Assembly: GCF_001458415.1 (NCBI RefSeq)
Contig: NZ_CYSD01000042.1
Location: 1-64,000, forward strand
DNA from: Tritonibacter multivorans
GTDB taxonomy: Bacteria > Pseudomonadota > Alphaproteobacteria > Rhodobacterales > Rhodobacteraceae
Direction of reading: 5' to 3'
Length of the DNA: 64,000 nt
This document shows, in pieces, positions 50,992-59,282 of the stretch. The stretch's first letter is position 1. The number at the start of each line of letters is the position of its first letter. A program made the position numbers and the translations under genes. The notes beneath the pieces are model-generated. The model ran no database searches. It was given only the letters and a program-made list of their open reading frames with translations, and was not told the DNA's origin.

Positions 50992-51040
50992 TTTGCAACT
51001 ATTCAGTTACCGTATGCAAAAAATTTGCAAATATGCGAAA
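50992..51040 (+). promoter_or_regulatory. PccR-type operator array upstream of pccB
   Basis: TTTGCAAC (50992-50999), TATGCAAA (51013-51020), TTTGCAAA (51024-51031) and TATGCGAA (51032-51039). TGCAAA-AAA-TTTGCA (51015-51029) is a perfect palindrome. The density of half-sites about 170-220 bases before the pccB start is far above what the GC-rich background would give. Confidence 0.7.
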
Positions 51041-51211
51041 ATTGCCTTCCGAATGCTGCATGCGCAAGATAGTGTCGCGACAACCGGATCCGCTACCCAA
51101 CGGTGGCCCCGCTCCGGGGCGCTTATCCTGCGCCTCAGGTGATCACGGCTCTGCCCGTCTGGCGGGGCGCGCACATCAGGCGGGCTGAACGACAACGAAA
51201 GGGCACAGGCC

Positions 51212-52744
51212 ATGAAGGACATTCTTTCCGAACTTCAGGACCGCCGCGAAAATGCGCGGCTTGGGGGCGGGCAACGCCGCATTGATGCGCAGCACGCCCG
51301 TGGCAAACTGACCGCACGCGAGCGGATCGAGCTGTTGATGGATGAAGACAGCTTTGAAGAGTTCGACATGTTTGTGTCCCATCGCTGCACCGACTTTGGC
51401 ATGGAAGACAACAAGCCCGCAGGCGACGGTGTGATCACCGGCTGGGGCACCATCAATGGCCGCCAGGTCTATGTGTTCTCTCAGGATTTCACCGTTCTGG
51501 GCGGCTCTGTGTCGGCAACTCATGCGATGAAGATCTGTAAGATCATGGATATGGCAATCCAGAATGGTGCGCCGGTCATTGGTCTGAACGATTCAGGCGG
51601 CGCACGTATTCAGGAAGGCGTCGATGCGCTTGCGGGCTACGCGGAGATCTTCCAGCGTAACATTATGGCCTCGGGTGTGATCCCGCAGATCTCTGTCATT
51701 ATGGGGCCCTGTGCCGGTGGTGCGGTCTATTCGCCTGCGATGACCGACTTCATCTTTATGGTCAAAGACAGCTCTTACATGTTTGTGACCGGCCCCGATG
51801 TGGTGAAAACCGTCACCAACGAGGTGGTGACGGCCGAAGAACTGGGTGGGGCGAGCACCCACACCAAGAAATCTTCGGTCGCCGATGGCGCGTTTGAAAA
51901 CGATGTTGAGGCCCTGGCCGAGGTCCGCCGTCTGGTTGACTTCCTGCCCTTGAACAACCGCGAAAAGCCGCCCGTGCGCCCCTTCTTTGATGCGCCTGAC
52001 CGGGTCGAGACCAGCCTTGATACGCTGATCCCCGACAACCCGAACACGCCGTATGACATGAAGGAACTGATCCTGAAGACGGCGGATGAGGGCGATTTCT
52101 ACGAAATCCAGGAAGATTTCGCCAAGAATATGATCACCGGCTTTATCCGGCTCGAGGGGCAGACCGTCGGTGTTGTCGCCAACCAGCCGATGGTGCTGGC
52201 GGGCTGTCTGGACATCGACAGCTCCCGCAAGGCGGCGCGGTTTGTGCGTTTCTGCGACTGTTTTGAAATCCCGATCCTGACCTTTGTGGATGTGCCGGGC
52301 TTCCTGCCGGGCACGGCGCAGGAATATGGCGGCGTCATCAAACACGGCGCAAAGCTGCTTTTCGCCTACGGTGAAGCCACCGTGCCCAAGGTCACGGTCA
52401 TCACCCGCAAGGCCTATGGTGGGGCTTATGATGTGATGGCCTCCAAACACCTGCGTGGTGATTTCAACTATGCCTGGCCCACGGCGGAAATCGCGGTGAT
52501 GGGCGCCAAAGGCGCGACCGAGATCATCCACCGCGCCGATCTGGGCGATGCCGACAAGATCGCGGCGCACACGGCGGACTATGAGGACCGCTTTGCCAAC
52601 CCCTTCGTGGCAGCCGAGCGCGGCTTTATCGACGAGGTGATCCAGCCCCGCTCCACCCGCCGCCGCGTCGCCCGGGCTTTTGCGTCCCTGCGCAATAAGA
52701 AGCTCGAGAACCCGTGGAAAAAGCACGACAATATCCCGCTTTAA
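51212..52744 (+). CDS. pccB: Propionyl-CoA carboxylase beta subunit
   Basis: This 510-residue carboxyltransferase subunit moves CO2 from biotin to propionyl-CoA, giving (S)-methylmalonyl-CoA. It has the crotonase-like N half ([61 protein letters not shown]) and C half ([40 protein letters not shown]). The oxyanion-hole glycines are intact. It forms an alpha6beta6 complex with PccA, encoded 3 kb downstream. PccR-type sites precede it. Small uncharacterised genes separate it from pccA. Confidence 0.97.
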   Translation: MKDILSELQDRRENARLGGGQRRIDAQHARGKLTARERIELLMDEDSFEEFDMFVSHRCTDFGMEDNKPAGDGVITGWGTINGRQVYVFSQDFTVLGGSVSATHAMKICKIMDMAIQNGAPVIGLNDSGGARIQEGVDALAGYAEIFQRNIMASGVIPQISVIMGPCAGGAVYSPAMTDFIFMVKDSSYMFVTGPDVVKTVTNEVVTAEELGGASTHTKKSSVADGAFENDVEALAEVRRLVDFLPLNNREKPPVRPFFDAPDRVETSLDTLIPDNPNTPYDMKELILKTADEGDFYEIQEDFAKNMITGFIRLEGQTVGVVANQPMVLAGCLDIDSSRKAARFVRFCDCFEIPILTFVDVPGFLPGTAQEYGGVIKHGAKLLFAYGEATVPKVTVITRKAYGGAYDVMASKHLRGDFNYAWPTAEIAVMGAKGATEIIHRADLGDADKIAAHTADYEDRFANPFVAAERGFIDEVIQPRSTRRRVARAFASLRNKKLENPWKKHDNIPL

Positions 52745-52817
52745 TAGCGGGGCGAGGGCATGGGCCCTCGCGCCTCTAACGGCTTGAGCCCGGCAAAAGA
52801 ACACGCACGAGACAAAA

Positions 52818-53207
52818 ATGGCGAACTCCAATTGGCATATCCAACGGACGCCGGGGCAGGTGATCTTGTCGCGGCAGTTGCCCGCGCGCTTTGATGTGCA
52901 GGCGGCGACCACGCTGCGCCTTCAGGCGGGGCAGGGGCTCAGCCTGTCGCGTCTGGCGCATCAGGTGCGGCAGGATATGTGGCGTGCAGTGCAGCGGGTG
53001 CGGGGGTTCTCTCCGGTGGTGCAGGTCACCCTGTCCGAAGCGGGCGCAGAGATCATTGCAGGGGGCCGCGCGCCTTCTCCGATCGCGCCGGGGCTGGCTG
53101 GACGCATTCAATCGGTCCTGGAGGATCCCCAGAAACAGATGCGCTGGATGCGACATTCTTTCCGTAAGGACAGCCTGGAAGCGCCCGCGCATGGGGTGGA
53201 AAAATGA
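52818..53207 (+). CDS. Hypothetical protein in the pcc cluster
   Basis: This 129-residue soluble protein starts MANSNWHIQRTPGQVILSRQLPARFDV and contains LAHQVRQDMWRAVQRVRGFSPVVQVTLSEAGAEIIAGG. It ends in a basic region with RWMRHSFRK. Clearly coding by composition and position, 73 bases after pccB and in the same direction. No family recognised. Members of this kind seem to recur in Rhodobacterales pcc loci from memory, which would suggest a conserved accessory role. Confidence 0.75.
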   Translation: MANSNWHIQRTPGQVILSRQLPARFDVQAATTLRLQAGQGLSLSRLAHQVRQDMWRAVQRVRGFSPVVQVTLSEAGAEIIAGGRAPSPIAPGLAGRIQSVLEDPQKQMRWMRHSFRKDSLEAPAHGVEK

Positions 53208-53598
53208 AGATTTTTTCGCAAGCACAAGGTGAAACACCCATGGGTTGTGCCGATTTTTGGCCGTTTGCTCAATTTGGGATCGACTGGCGCGAGCTCGCGG
53301 GGGCGCTTCTCTCTAAGGTGGTGAATCCTAACAATTTCACAACAAGGTTTGACAGGGAGGCCGAATCGGGGTTTTGTTCGGTTTACGCCAGATGAGTTTA
53401 GCGCGCGCACACCATAGCGCTGCGCCCGCAGCCCCGGCAGGAGGAGCTCGTTTCTGGATCCCCAGTGCTTTCCCGGAAGGGAATGTTCTGGAATCCGAAC
53501 GAGGCTGGGGCTGCGGCACTTTGGCCGCCCAATCCATTTCCGAACCATCCCCCGAACCTTCCCCCGAACCTTCCGACGTCGATTTTGCCGCATTGCGT
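53208..53598. other. 391-base gap in the pcc cluster
   Basis: Holds a TTGACA hexamer at 53349-53354 followed 17 bases later by TTTTGT, a possible promoter for the downstream genes. A tandem CCCCCGAACCTT repeat lies near 53548-53575. The plus-strand frame of the next gene stays open back to 53374, but that extension (proline-repeat, no signal) is probably untranslated. Confidence 0.5.
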
Positions 53599-54027
53599 AT
53601 GATGCGTCGGGTCAATCTGGCCGTTGGGGCGGTGGCATTGATCTGGTGTGCAGCGGGCGTGGCCCGGGCCGAGGCGCCGCTGATCGCTTTGCCCTCGGGC
53701 AACGCGGTCACCCTGCACGAGGTGCTGCTAGATCCAACCCCGACTTTGGGCACGGAAACGGCCCCCTGGGCGCGCTTCCGCTTTGTTGCGCCAGACCTGC
53801 GCCGCGATGGTCACGGCCAGACCCACGCCGAGGCGGCGGCGGATATGGACCACCTGTGCCGCGCGCTGGTGCGCCCCTATCTGGACCTCCACCAGCTGAG
53901 CCCCAGCCGCGTGGTGATCTCGCTTGCGGACCAGCCCGTGCCCTTTGGGCAGGCGGCGCCGGAGGTCAGCCAGTTCTTTGAAAGTTACCGCCTGGTCGAT
54001 GGCGCCTGCGTCTGGGAGGGCTACTGA
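53599..54027 (+). CDS. DUF6497-like small exported protein
   Basis: From ATG 53599 (or 53602) it encodes about 142 residues: a signal peptide (RRVNLAVGAVALIWCAAGVARAEA) and a compact domain with LPSGNAVTLHEVLLD, FRFVAPDL, AAADMDHLCRALVRPYLDLH and VVISLADQPVPFGQAAPEVSQFFESYRL. This matches the DUF6497 pattern as I know it from Rhodobacterales. Function unknown; probably periplasmic. Two cysteines (DHLCRAL and GACVWEG) may pair. It is the third gene of the pcc cluster. Confidence 0.75.
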   Translation: MMRRVNLAVGAVALIWCAAGVARAEAPLIALPSGNAVTLHEVLLDPTPTLGTETAPWARFRFVAPDLRRDGHGQTHAEAAADMDHLCRALVRPYLDLHQLSPSRVVISLADQPVPFGQAAPEVSQFFESYRLVDGACVWEGY

Positions 54028-54274
54028 TGGGCTTTTCCTGGCTCTGGAGCCGTAAATCCTCCGCCAAGAGCGCAGAATTCTGCCAACCACCCATGTGCTT
54101 GGGCGGTTTTGAATATTCACCGGCGCCAAAGGGCGTTATGGTTGCTGCGGGTCCCCTCGATGGGGCTCCGTGGGTCCGGTCCGGTTCCGCCTGCAAAACT
54201 CAGCCTCGGCTGGGTGCGCAGCCGTGTCTGAATCAGCCCTGCGCAGGTTTCATTAATGGATACAGGAGACAGTC

Positions 54275-54415
54275 ATGTCCAAGAGCCTCAAGCTCCTCAC
54301 CCTCGCCGGTCTCGTTGCCGCGGCCGCTGCATGTGCGCCCAAGCAAGAAGAAGTCATCATCGTCGAGCCCGAGCCGATTTCGACCGAGCCGACCTACACC
54401 GGCAAATACAAGTAA
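54275..54415 (+). CDS. Small lipoprotein (46 residues)
   Basis: ATG 54275 to TAA 54413, preceded by ACAGGAG. Signal peptide KLLTLAGLVAAAAAC gives a lipobox with Cys20. The mature part is only about 27 residues and strongly acidic (KQEEVIIVEPEPIST, then EPTYTGKYK). It is likely an outer-membrane lipoprotein exposing a short charged tail. It shares lack of a domain, lipidation and locus with the 70-residue lipoprotein at 55333-55545. Confidence 0.75.
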   Translation: MSKSLKLLTLAGLVAAAAACAPKQEEVIIVEPEPISTEPTYTGKYK

Positions 54416-54484
54416 GAACACAAGGGGTTCGGCCCTGCGGCCGGCCCCCGCCGTCCTGCGGGGTTCCGAACCGAGGATCCCCCC

Positions 54485-54871
54485 ATGCTGAAACACCGTG
54501 GTTTCCCCGGCCGTCTTTCCGGCACCGATTTCCAATTCGTCATCCGTCGCGCCAATCCCAAAGGTGCAACCCCGCTGACCCGCCGCGAACGCTACCGCGA
54601 TCGCCGCGCGCCTGATAAGCGCGCCGATGCCGCCTTTATGAAGGCGCTGTGGGATCATTTCGGCGAAGACCCCTTTGAGCGCGGCAATCTTGATGCCGGT
54701 CGCCTCAGCTGGCTCTTTGGTCGCGAGGTCGTGGCCGTTGACGATCCCTTTGACCCCAAAAGCTACGACTCCCTCCTGCGCATTGACGCAGAGGTCGCCG
54801 AACGCTCCTTCCCCGAGGTCTTCAATGGCCCCGAGGCAGAGGCCGACGATGACTGGGATGATTGGGACTGA
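54485..54871 (+). CDS. Hypothetical protein in the pcc cluster
   Basis: This 128-residue protein is soluble, with a basic first half (RRANPKGATPLTRRERYRDRRAPDKRAD) and an acidic C-terminal half ending DDDWDDWD. The opposed charges suggest a self-folding or nucleic-acid- or protein-binding adaptor. ATG 54485 follows the lipoprotein by 69 bases across a region of paired GC segments (GGTTCGG near 54424 with CCGAACC near 54468). No known family recognised. Confidence 0.75.
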   Translation: MLKHRGFPGRLSGTDFQFVIRRANPKGATPLTRRERYRDRRAPDKRADAAFMKALWDHFGEDPFERGNLDAGRLSWLFGREVVAVDDPFDPKSYDSLLRIDAEVAERSFPEVFNGPEAEADDDWDDWD

Positions 54872-54899
54872 ATGAACAGGGCGCCGGCATATCACGTCC

Positions 54900-55133
54900 C
54901 CCGTTTCGGCGCGGTTGGTCCTTGTTCCGCCGTTGCTAAAGCCGGGATTGAGCCAGATTTGGCCGGTTTTCGCTTTCGTAAAACAACCGTGTTTTGCACG
55001 AAAGCAGCTTTTGCTACCCTGAGTAGGCCAGCACGGTGTGGGGGTTTCCCCCCACTGTTGTTCCGGCCCCTTCGCCTGAATGGGCAGGTTTGCGGTGTCC
55101 TTTGTGACGCAACTTGCAACCTGCCCCTTTTTT
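54900..55133 (+). ncRNA. Candidate structured RNA with terminator
   Basis: Three hairpins occur in a row in a 461-base gene-free stretch. First, GCTTTCGTAAAACA (54972-54985), loop ACCG, TGTTTT-GC-ACGAAAGC (54990-55005), a 14-bp stem with a 2-base bulge. Second, TGGGGG, TTT, CCCCCC near 55039-55053. Third, GGGCAGGTT (55082-55090) with AACCTGCCC (55118-55126) followed by TTTTTT at 55128-55133, a strong terminator. The terminator is 210 bases past the previous stop, which favours a separate transcript or a long 3' UTR. The 5' end is a guess. The remainder up to 55332 shows no ORF. Confidence 0.4.
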
Positions 55134-55332
55134 CACGTGCTCCTTCAATCCATTGTGAAGGGCAGGGGCCTTTGCGCCGGTCCTCGAAATGCGCGGCTTC
55201 CCGCTTGGGTCGACGCGCATTCCGGCGACCTGTCGCTCAGCCGCAGCCTTCCGTGCAGTGGCAATTGCAGACGTGCCAAAAGGATGCTGTCCATGGCGCG
55301 AGTTTTGCAATCGCTTCAGAAGGAACGCAAAA

Positions 55333-55545
55333 ATGGGCACATTCCCAATCAAATCCGCAGCTCTCATCCTTGCAGCCTGTGCGGGCCTTTCGGCCTGCGG
55401 CGACAATCCGGGTGAACAGGCGCTTTATGGCGCCGGTGCGGGTGCAGCAGGGGCAGCCGTTCTGGACGGCAACCTCATCACAGGTGCCGCCGTCGGCGCC
55501 GCTGCAAACCTCCTTTACTGTCAGGAAAACCCACGCCAGTGCTAA
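55333..55545 (+). CDS. Small glycine-rich lipoprotein (70 residues)
   Basis: ATG 55333 follows AAGGAACGC. The signal peptide (KSAALILAACAGLSAC) ends in lipobox LSAC. The mature part has a Gly/Ala-rich helix-like stretch (GAGAGAAGAAVLDG, TGAAVGAAANLL), the glycine-zipper pattern of outer-membrane lipoproteins of the YMGG/Rick17-like type, and two C-terminal cysteines (YCQENPRQC). A terminator hairpin follows at 55632-55672, before pccA. Confidence 0.75.
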   Translation: MGTFPIKSAALILAACAGLSACGDNPGEQALYGAGAGAAGAAVLDGNLITGAAVGAAANLLYCQENPRQC

Positions 55546-55631
55546 GGCACGGCTGACCGCCCATCGCGGCGGGTCTGTTTCCTGTCAGTCCGGTTCCGCC
55601 GCGCGCGCGCAGCGGGCCACCCGAGATCATG

Positions 55632-55672
55632 AAAACACCGCCGTGGGGACGCCCCCCGCGCGCGGTGTTTTT
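55632..55672 (+). terminator. Rho-independent terminator before pccA
   Basis: AAAACACCGC (55632-55641), an inner GGGG-ACG-CCCC stem, then GCGGTGTTTTT (55662-55672). It separates the lipoprotein transcript from pccA; pccA must then have its own promoter or depend on readthrough. Confidence 0.7.
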
Positions 55673-55706
55673 GTTGCCAGAACGACTTACAGACAAGGGA
55701 CGAGAC

Positions 55707-57737
55707 ATGTTTGACAAGATCCTGATCGCCAACCGCGGAGAGATCGCCTGCCGGGTTATGAAAACGGCAAAGAAGATGGGCATCCAGACGGTTGCCATCT
55801 ATTCCGACGCCGACCGTCAGGCGCTGCATGTGCAGATGGCAGACGAGGCCGTCCACATTGGCCCGCCGCCGGCCAACCAGTCCTATATTGTCATCGACAA
55901 GGTGATGGAGGCGATCAAGTCGTCCGGCGCACAGGCGGTGCATCCGGGCTATGGGTTCCTGTCGGAAAACGCCAAATTCGCCGAGGCGCTCGAGGCCGAG
56001 GGCGTTGCTTTTGTTGGCCCCCCGAAAGGCGCGATCGAGGCGATGGGGGATAAAATCACCTCCAAGAAAATCGCGCAGGAAGCAGGTGTCAGCACCGTTC
56101 CCGGCTATATGGGCCTGATTGAGGACGCCGAAGAGGCGGTGAAGATCTCCAATAAGGTCGGCTACCCGGTGATGATCAAAGCCTCCGCCGGTGGCGGCGG
56201 CAAGGGCATGCGGATCGCCTGGAACGATGACGAAGCCCGCGAAGGCTTCCAGTCGTCGAAAAACGAGGCTGCGAATTCGTTCGGTGATGACCGGATCTTT
56301 ATTGAAAAGTTCGTCACCCAACCGCGCCACATCGAAATTCAGGTGCTGTGTGATGCCCATGGCAATGGCGTCTACTTGGGCGAACGCGAATGTTCGATCC
56401 AGCGCCGCAACCAGAAGGTCGTGGAAGAAGCGCCGTCGCCGTTCTTGGATGAAGAAACCCGCAAGGCCATGGGCGAACAATCCGTCGCACTCGCCAAGGC
56501 GGTGGGCTATGCCTCCGCGGGTACGGTGGAATTCATCGTGGACGGCGACAAGAATTTCTACTTCCTTGAAATGAACACCCGCCTGCAGGTGGAGCACCCG
56601 GTGACGGAACTCATCACCGGCGTCGACCTTGTGGAGCAGATGATCCGCGTCGCCGCTGGCAAGGAACTGTCGATCACCCAAGACGATGTGACCCTCACCG
56701 GCTGGGCGATTGAAAACCGCCTCTATGCCGAAGACCCCTACCGCAACTTCCTGCCGTCGATTGGCCGTCTGACCCGCTACCGTCCGCCCGCAGAGACCGC
56801 TGCCTACACCCCCGGCACCGCCGCAGGGGACGCGGGCGATGTGGTCGTGCGCAATGACACCGGCGTCTATGAAGGCGGTGAGATTTCAATGTATTACGAC
56901 CCGATGATCGCCAAGCTCTGCACCTGGGCGCCGACCCGCGAGAAGGCGATCGAGGCGATGCGCGTGGCGCTTGATAGTTTTGAGGTCGAAGGCATTGGTC
57001 ACAACCTGCCGTTCCTGTCGGCGGTGATGGATCACCCGAAATTTGTCTCGGGCGACATGACCACCGCCTTTATTGCCGAAGAATACCCCGAAGGGTTTGA
57101 GGGCGTCTCCCTGCCGGAACCAGAGCTGCGCCGGATCGCCGCCTCCTGTGCCGCGATGCACCGCGTTGCGGAAATCCGCCGCACGCAGGTCTCGGGCCGG
57201 ATGGACAACCACGAACGCCGCGTCGGCAACAACTGGGTGGTGACATTGGGCGGCGAAACCTATGCCCTGCGCATTGCCGCCGACCCCGAAGGCGCCACCG
57301 TGCGCTTTGAAGACGGGGCCGAGATCCGCGTGGCCTCGGGCTGGACGCCGGGCGATATGCTGGCCGAGATCGACACCGATGGCGCGCCCTTGGTGCTGAA
57401 AGTCGACAAAATCACCCAAGGCTTCCGCATCCGTAACCGCGGTGCAGATCTGAAAGTGAACGTCCGTCGCCCGCGTCAGGCCGAGCTTGCGCAGCTGATG
57501 CCGGAAAAACTGCCGCCGGATACCTCCAAAATGCTGCTCTGCCCGATGCCGGGTCTGGTGGTGAAGATCGATGTGGAGGTCGGCCAGGAGGTCCAGGAGG
57601 GCCAGGCGCTCTGCACGATCGAGGCGATGAAAATGGAAAACATCCTGCGCGCCGAGAAGAAGGCCGTGGTCTCCAAAGTCAATGCGGGCGCAGGCGACAG
57701 CCTTGCCGTTGATGATGTGATCATCGAGTTCGAGTGA
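55707..57737 (+). CDS. pccA: Propionyl-CoA carboxylase alpha subunit (biotin carboxylase + BCCP)
   Basis: This 676-residue protein has the biotin carboxylase N-domain (MFDKILIANRGEIACRVM), an ATP-grasp domain (about 115-310; YPVMIKASAGGGGKGMRIAW, EFIVDGDKNFYFLEMNTRLQVEHPVTE), a BC C-domain, the beta-barrel BT domain and a C-terminal biotinyl domain with IEAMKMEN, biotin Lys642. It carboxylates biotin with bicarbonate and ATP and passes CO2 to PccB. ATG 55707 follows AAGGGACGAGAC. All catalytic motifs are intact. Confidence 0.97.
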   Translation: MFDKILIANRGEIACRVMKTAKKMGIQTVAIYSDADRQALHVQMADEAVHIGPPPANQSYIVIDKVMEAIKSSGAQAVHPGYGFLSENAKFAEALEAEGVAFVGPPKGAIEAMGDKITSKKIAQEAGVSTVPGYMGLIEDAEEAVKISNKVGYPVMIKASAGGGGKGMRIAWNDDEAREGFQSSKNEAANSFGDDRIFIEKFVTQPRHIEIQVLCDAHGNGVYLGERECSIQRRNQKVVEEAPSPFLDEETRKAMGEQSVALAKAVGYASAGTVEFIVDGDKNFYFLEMNTRLQVEHPVTELITGVDLVEQMIRVAAGKELSITQDDVTLTGWAIENRLYAEDPYRNFLPSIGRLTRYRPPAETAAYTPGTAAGDAGDVVVRNDTGVYEGGEISMYYDPMIAKLCTWAPTREKAIEAMRVALDSFEVEGIGHNLPFLSAVMDHPKFVSGDMTTAFIAEEYPEGFEGVSLPEPELRRIAASCAAMHRVAEIRRTQVSGRMDNHERRVGNNWVVTLGGETYALRIAADPEGATVRFEDGAEIRVASGWTPGDMLAEIDTDGAPLVLKVDKITQGFRIRNRGADLKVNVRRPRQAELAQLMPEKLPPDTSKMLLCPMPGLVVKIDVEVGQEVQEGQALCTIEAMKMENILRAEKKAVVSKVNAGAGDSLAVDDVIIEFE

Positions 57738-58039
57738 TCCGAGAGGTCGAGTGATCTGACATGCGCGTCGCGTCCCATATCGCACCCCACCCAGGGTGCC
57801 CCCCGCACCGCCCTCTCGGCCGCGCCGCGTGCGCTGTCGGGACTGGGCGCGCGGGCGGTGGACGCGGCGCATTGCAACCCTCTGCTCCGGCCGCAGGCCG
57901 GGGCAGGGCGCCAAGCCGCCCGCCTGCGGTGTTAAACCTTTCTGAAACCTCCCCGTCTAACGTGATGCAAACCCGCATTTTGACCCGGTCGCCGCGCCCG
58001 CAGACTTGTGTCTGGCGACCCCGGACGGAGAGATTGAAC
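57738..58039. other. 302-base gap after pccA with a GCA-triloop hairpin
   Basis: Contains CTGCTCCGGCC, loop GCA, GGCCGGGGCAG (57882-57906, 11 bp with one T:G pair), probably a terminator of pccA. CCTCCCCGTCTAACGTGATG around 57945-57965 may be part of the next promoter. No ORF supported. Confidence 0.55.
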
Positions 58040-58579
58040 GTGCCGTTTTCCTTCCCCCTGCCGCGCCTGCGCCGCTCTTTGCGCGCAAGCGCTCTTCTGC
58101 TGCTTGCAACATCCCTGCTGGCCGCATGCCAATTGGACAAGGAAGAAGACGTCCGCGCCACCCTTGGCGACTGGATGAAGCTGGGGGAAACCTACTACTT
58201 CTACGCCGAACTCCACTGTGCTGCGGCGCTGTTTGACGTCAAAGCCAGCCGCATTTCTTCCTCTGTCAGCAAGGTTCGCACCCTCGACAAAGCGCTGCGC
58301 GCGCTGGAACGGGAAGATCCCATTGCCTTCCAGATCGCAGGCCTGTCGCCGACCCAGATCACCGAAGGCGTGATGAACGCCGATCTGCCCAAAGGTCTGC
58401 GGGTTCTGACCTCGGGCGTCTCGGGCCGCAACTGCATGGCCGAGGAGATGGAGATCGCCTATTACAATGCGCTTCTCGATCCGACCTCGGTGCTGATGAT
58501 GCATCCGGTCGACAAATTTGTCGCCGTCTATGATCGTCGCAATACGCGCCTGTTTTATCTGCGGGGGCGGGACGGATGA
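58040..58579 (+). CDS. Hypothetical lipoprotein downstream of pccA
   Basis: This 179-residue protein starts at GTG 58040, preceded by GGAG at 9 bases. The signal sequence RRSLRASALLLLATSLLAAC ends in lipobox LAAC. The mature domain contains RATLGDWMKLGETYYFYAELHCAAALFDVKASRIS and the later NCMAEEMEIAYYNALLDPTSVLMM; one Cys in each may form a disulfide. Family not recognised. Convergent with the DUF4174 gene (31 bases apart). Confidence 0.75.
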   Translation: MPFSFPLPRLRRSLRASALLLLATSLLAACQLDKEEDVRATLGDWMKLGETYYFYAELHCAAALFDVKASRISSSVSKVRTLDKALRALEREDPIAFQIAGLSPTQITEGVMNADLPKGLRVLTSGVSGRNCMAEEMEIAYYNALLDPTSVLMMHPVDKFVAVYDRRNTRLFYLRGRDG

Positions 58580-58610
58580 TGACCGACCAGCGCCCGCGTC
58601 CGTTCGGCCG

Positions 58611-59114
58611 TTACCCCTCGCGCCGCTCTTCCACTTCGCGCAGCCGCATGGGCATTTTGTCGATGGTGCGGGAAATTTCGCGCACGGACCACGGCAGCGG
58701 CTTGCGCAGCTTGACGCCGCCGTCCTTGCCAATCAGCACCATCATAAACCCGCGCGGGCGCAGTTTCTTGCGCAAAGGTGATGTGCGGGCCGGGTCGCTG
58801 TCAATCAGCACCACCACATCGCGATCCAGTAGCGCGGCCGGGTCTTCGCGCAGCTTGTCGATCTGTTCCTGGAAGCGCGGATCATTGGGGCTGTCGGCAA
58901 AGACAACCACCGGTCGGTGGGTCCATTGGAAGCTTTCCAGCTGCACATCATACCCCGGCAGCACCTCCAGCCGTGGCGCGGCCGGCTCTGCTGCCGTATC
59001 TGCGGTCTCTGGCGGCGTGCTGTCCTGTGCCACGGCGGGCAACACCGGTGCCAGCATCAGGCCAAAGGCTACTGCCGCAAAAGGCGCGGCCTGTCTGATT
59101 AAAAATCGGGTCAT
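58611..59114 (-). CDS. DUF4174 exported protein
   Basis: This 167-residue protein has a signal peptide (RQAAPFAAVAFGLMLAPVLPAVAQ) and a thioredoxin-like DUF4174 domain. Markers are LESFQWTHRPVVVFADSPNDPRFQEQ, VVVLIDSDPARTSPLRKKLRPRGFMMVLIGKDGGVKLRK and the C-terminal WSVREISRTIDKMPMR. The usual redox CxxC is absent, so it is probably not an oxidoreductase. ATG 59114 has AGAGGAG 7 bases upstream. Confidence 0.85.
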   Translation of the reverse strand: MTRFLIRQAAPFAAVAFGLMLAPVLPAVAQDSTPPETADTAAEPAAPRLEVLPGYDVQLESFQWTHRPVVVFADSPNDPRFQEQIDKLREDPAALLDRDVVVLIDSDPARTSPLRKKLRPRGFMMVLIGKDGGVKLRKPLPWSVREISRTIDKMPMRLREVEERREG

Positions 59115-59282
59115 GAACACTCCTCTGCCTGCAAATATATGCGCCAGCCGCGGAAATGCGACACCCGAAGTGACCGGGATGCGGAAAAGACCGGCGAAAA
59201 TATACGGGAAAGTTAACAGCTTCCTCATGGCTCCTGCGGCAGAATGCGGCTTTCAGATCGTATCCTGCGGGGGGTATCCGCA

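Noticed and set aside
53374-53598. 75-residue N-terminal extension of the DUF6497 protein
   Set aside because: It contains a SEPSPEPSPEPS repeat, places the signal peptide internally and lacks a good start signal.
54027-54491. 154-codon ORF overlapping the DUF6497 stop and the 46-residue lipoprotein
   Set aside because: The lipoprotein in another frame has a Shine-Dalgarno and lipobox. This frame is low complexity (Ser/Pro/Arg) and runs over hairpin DNA.
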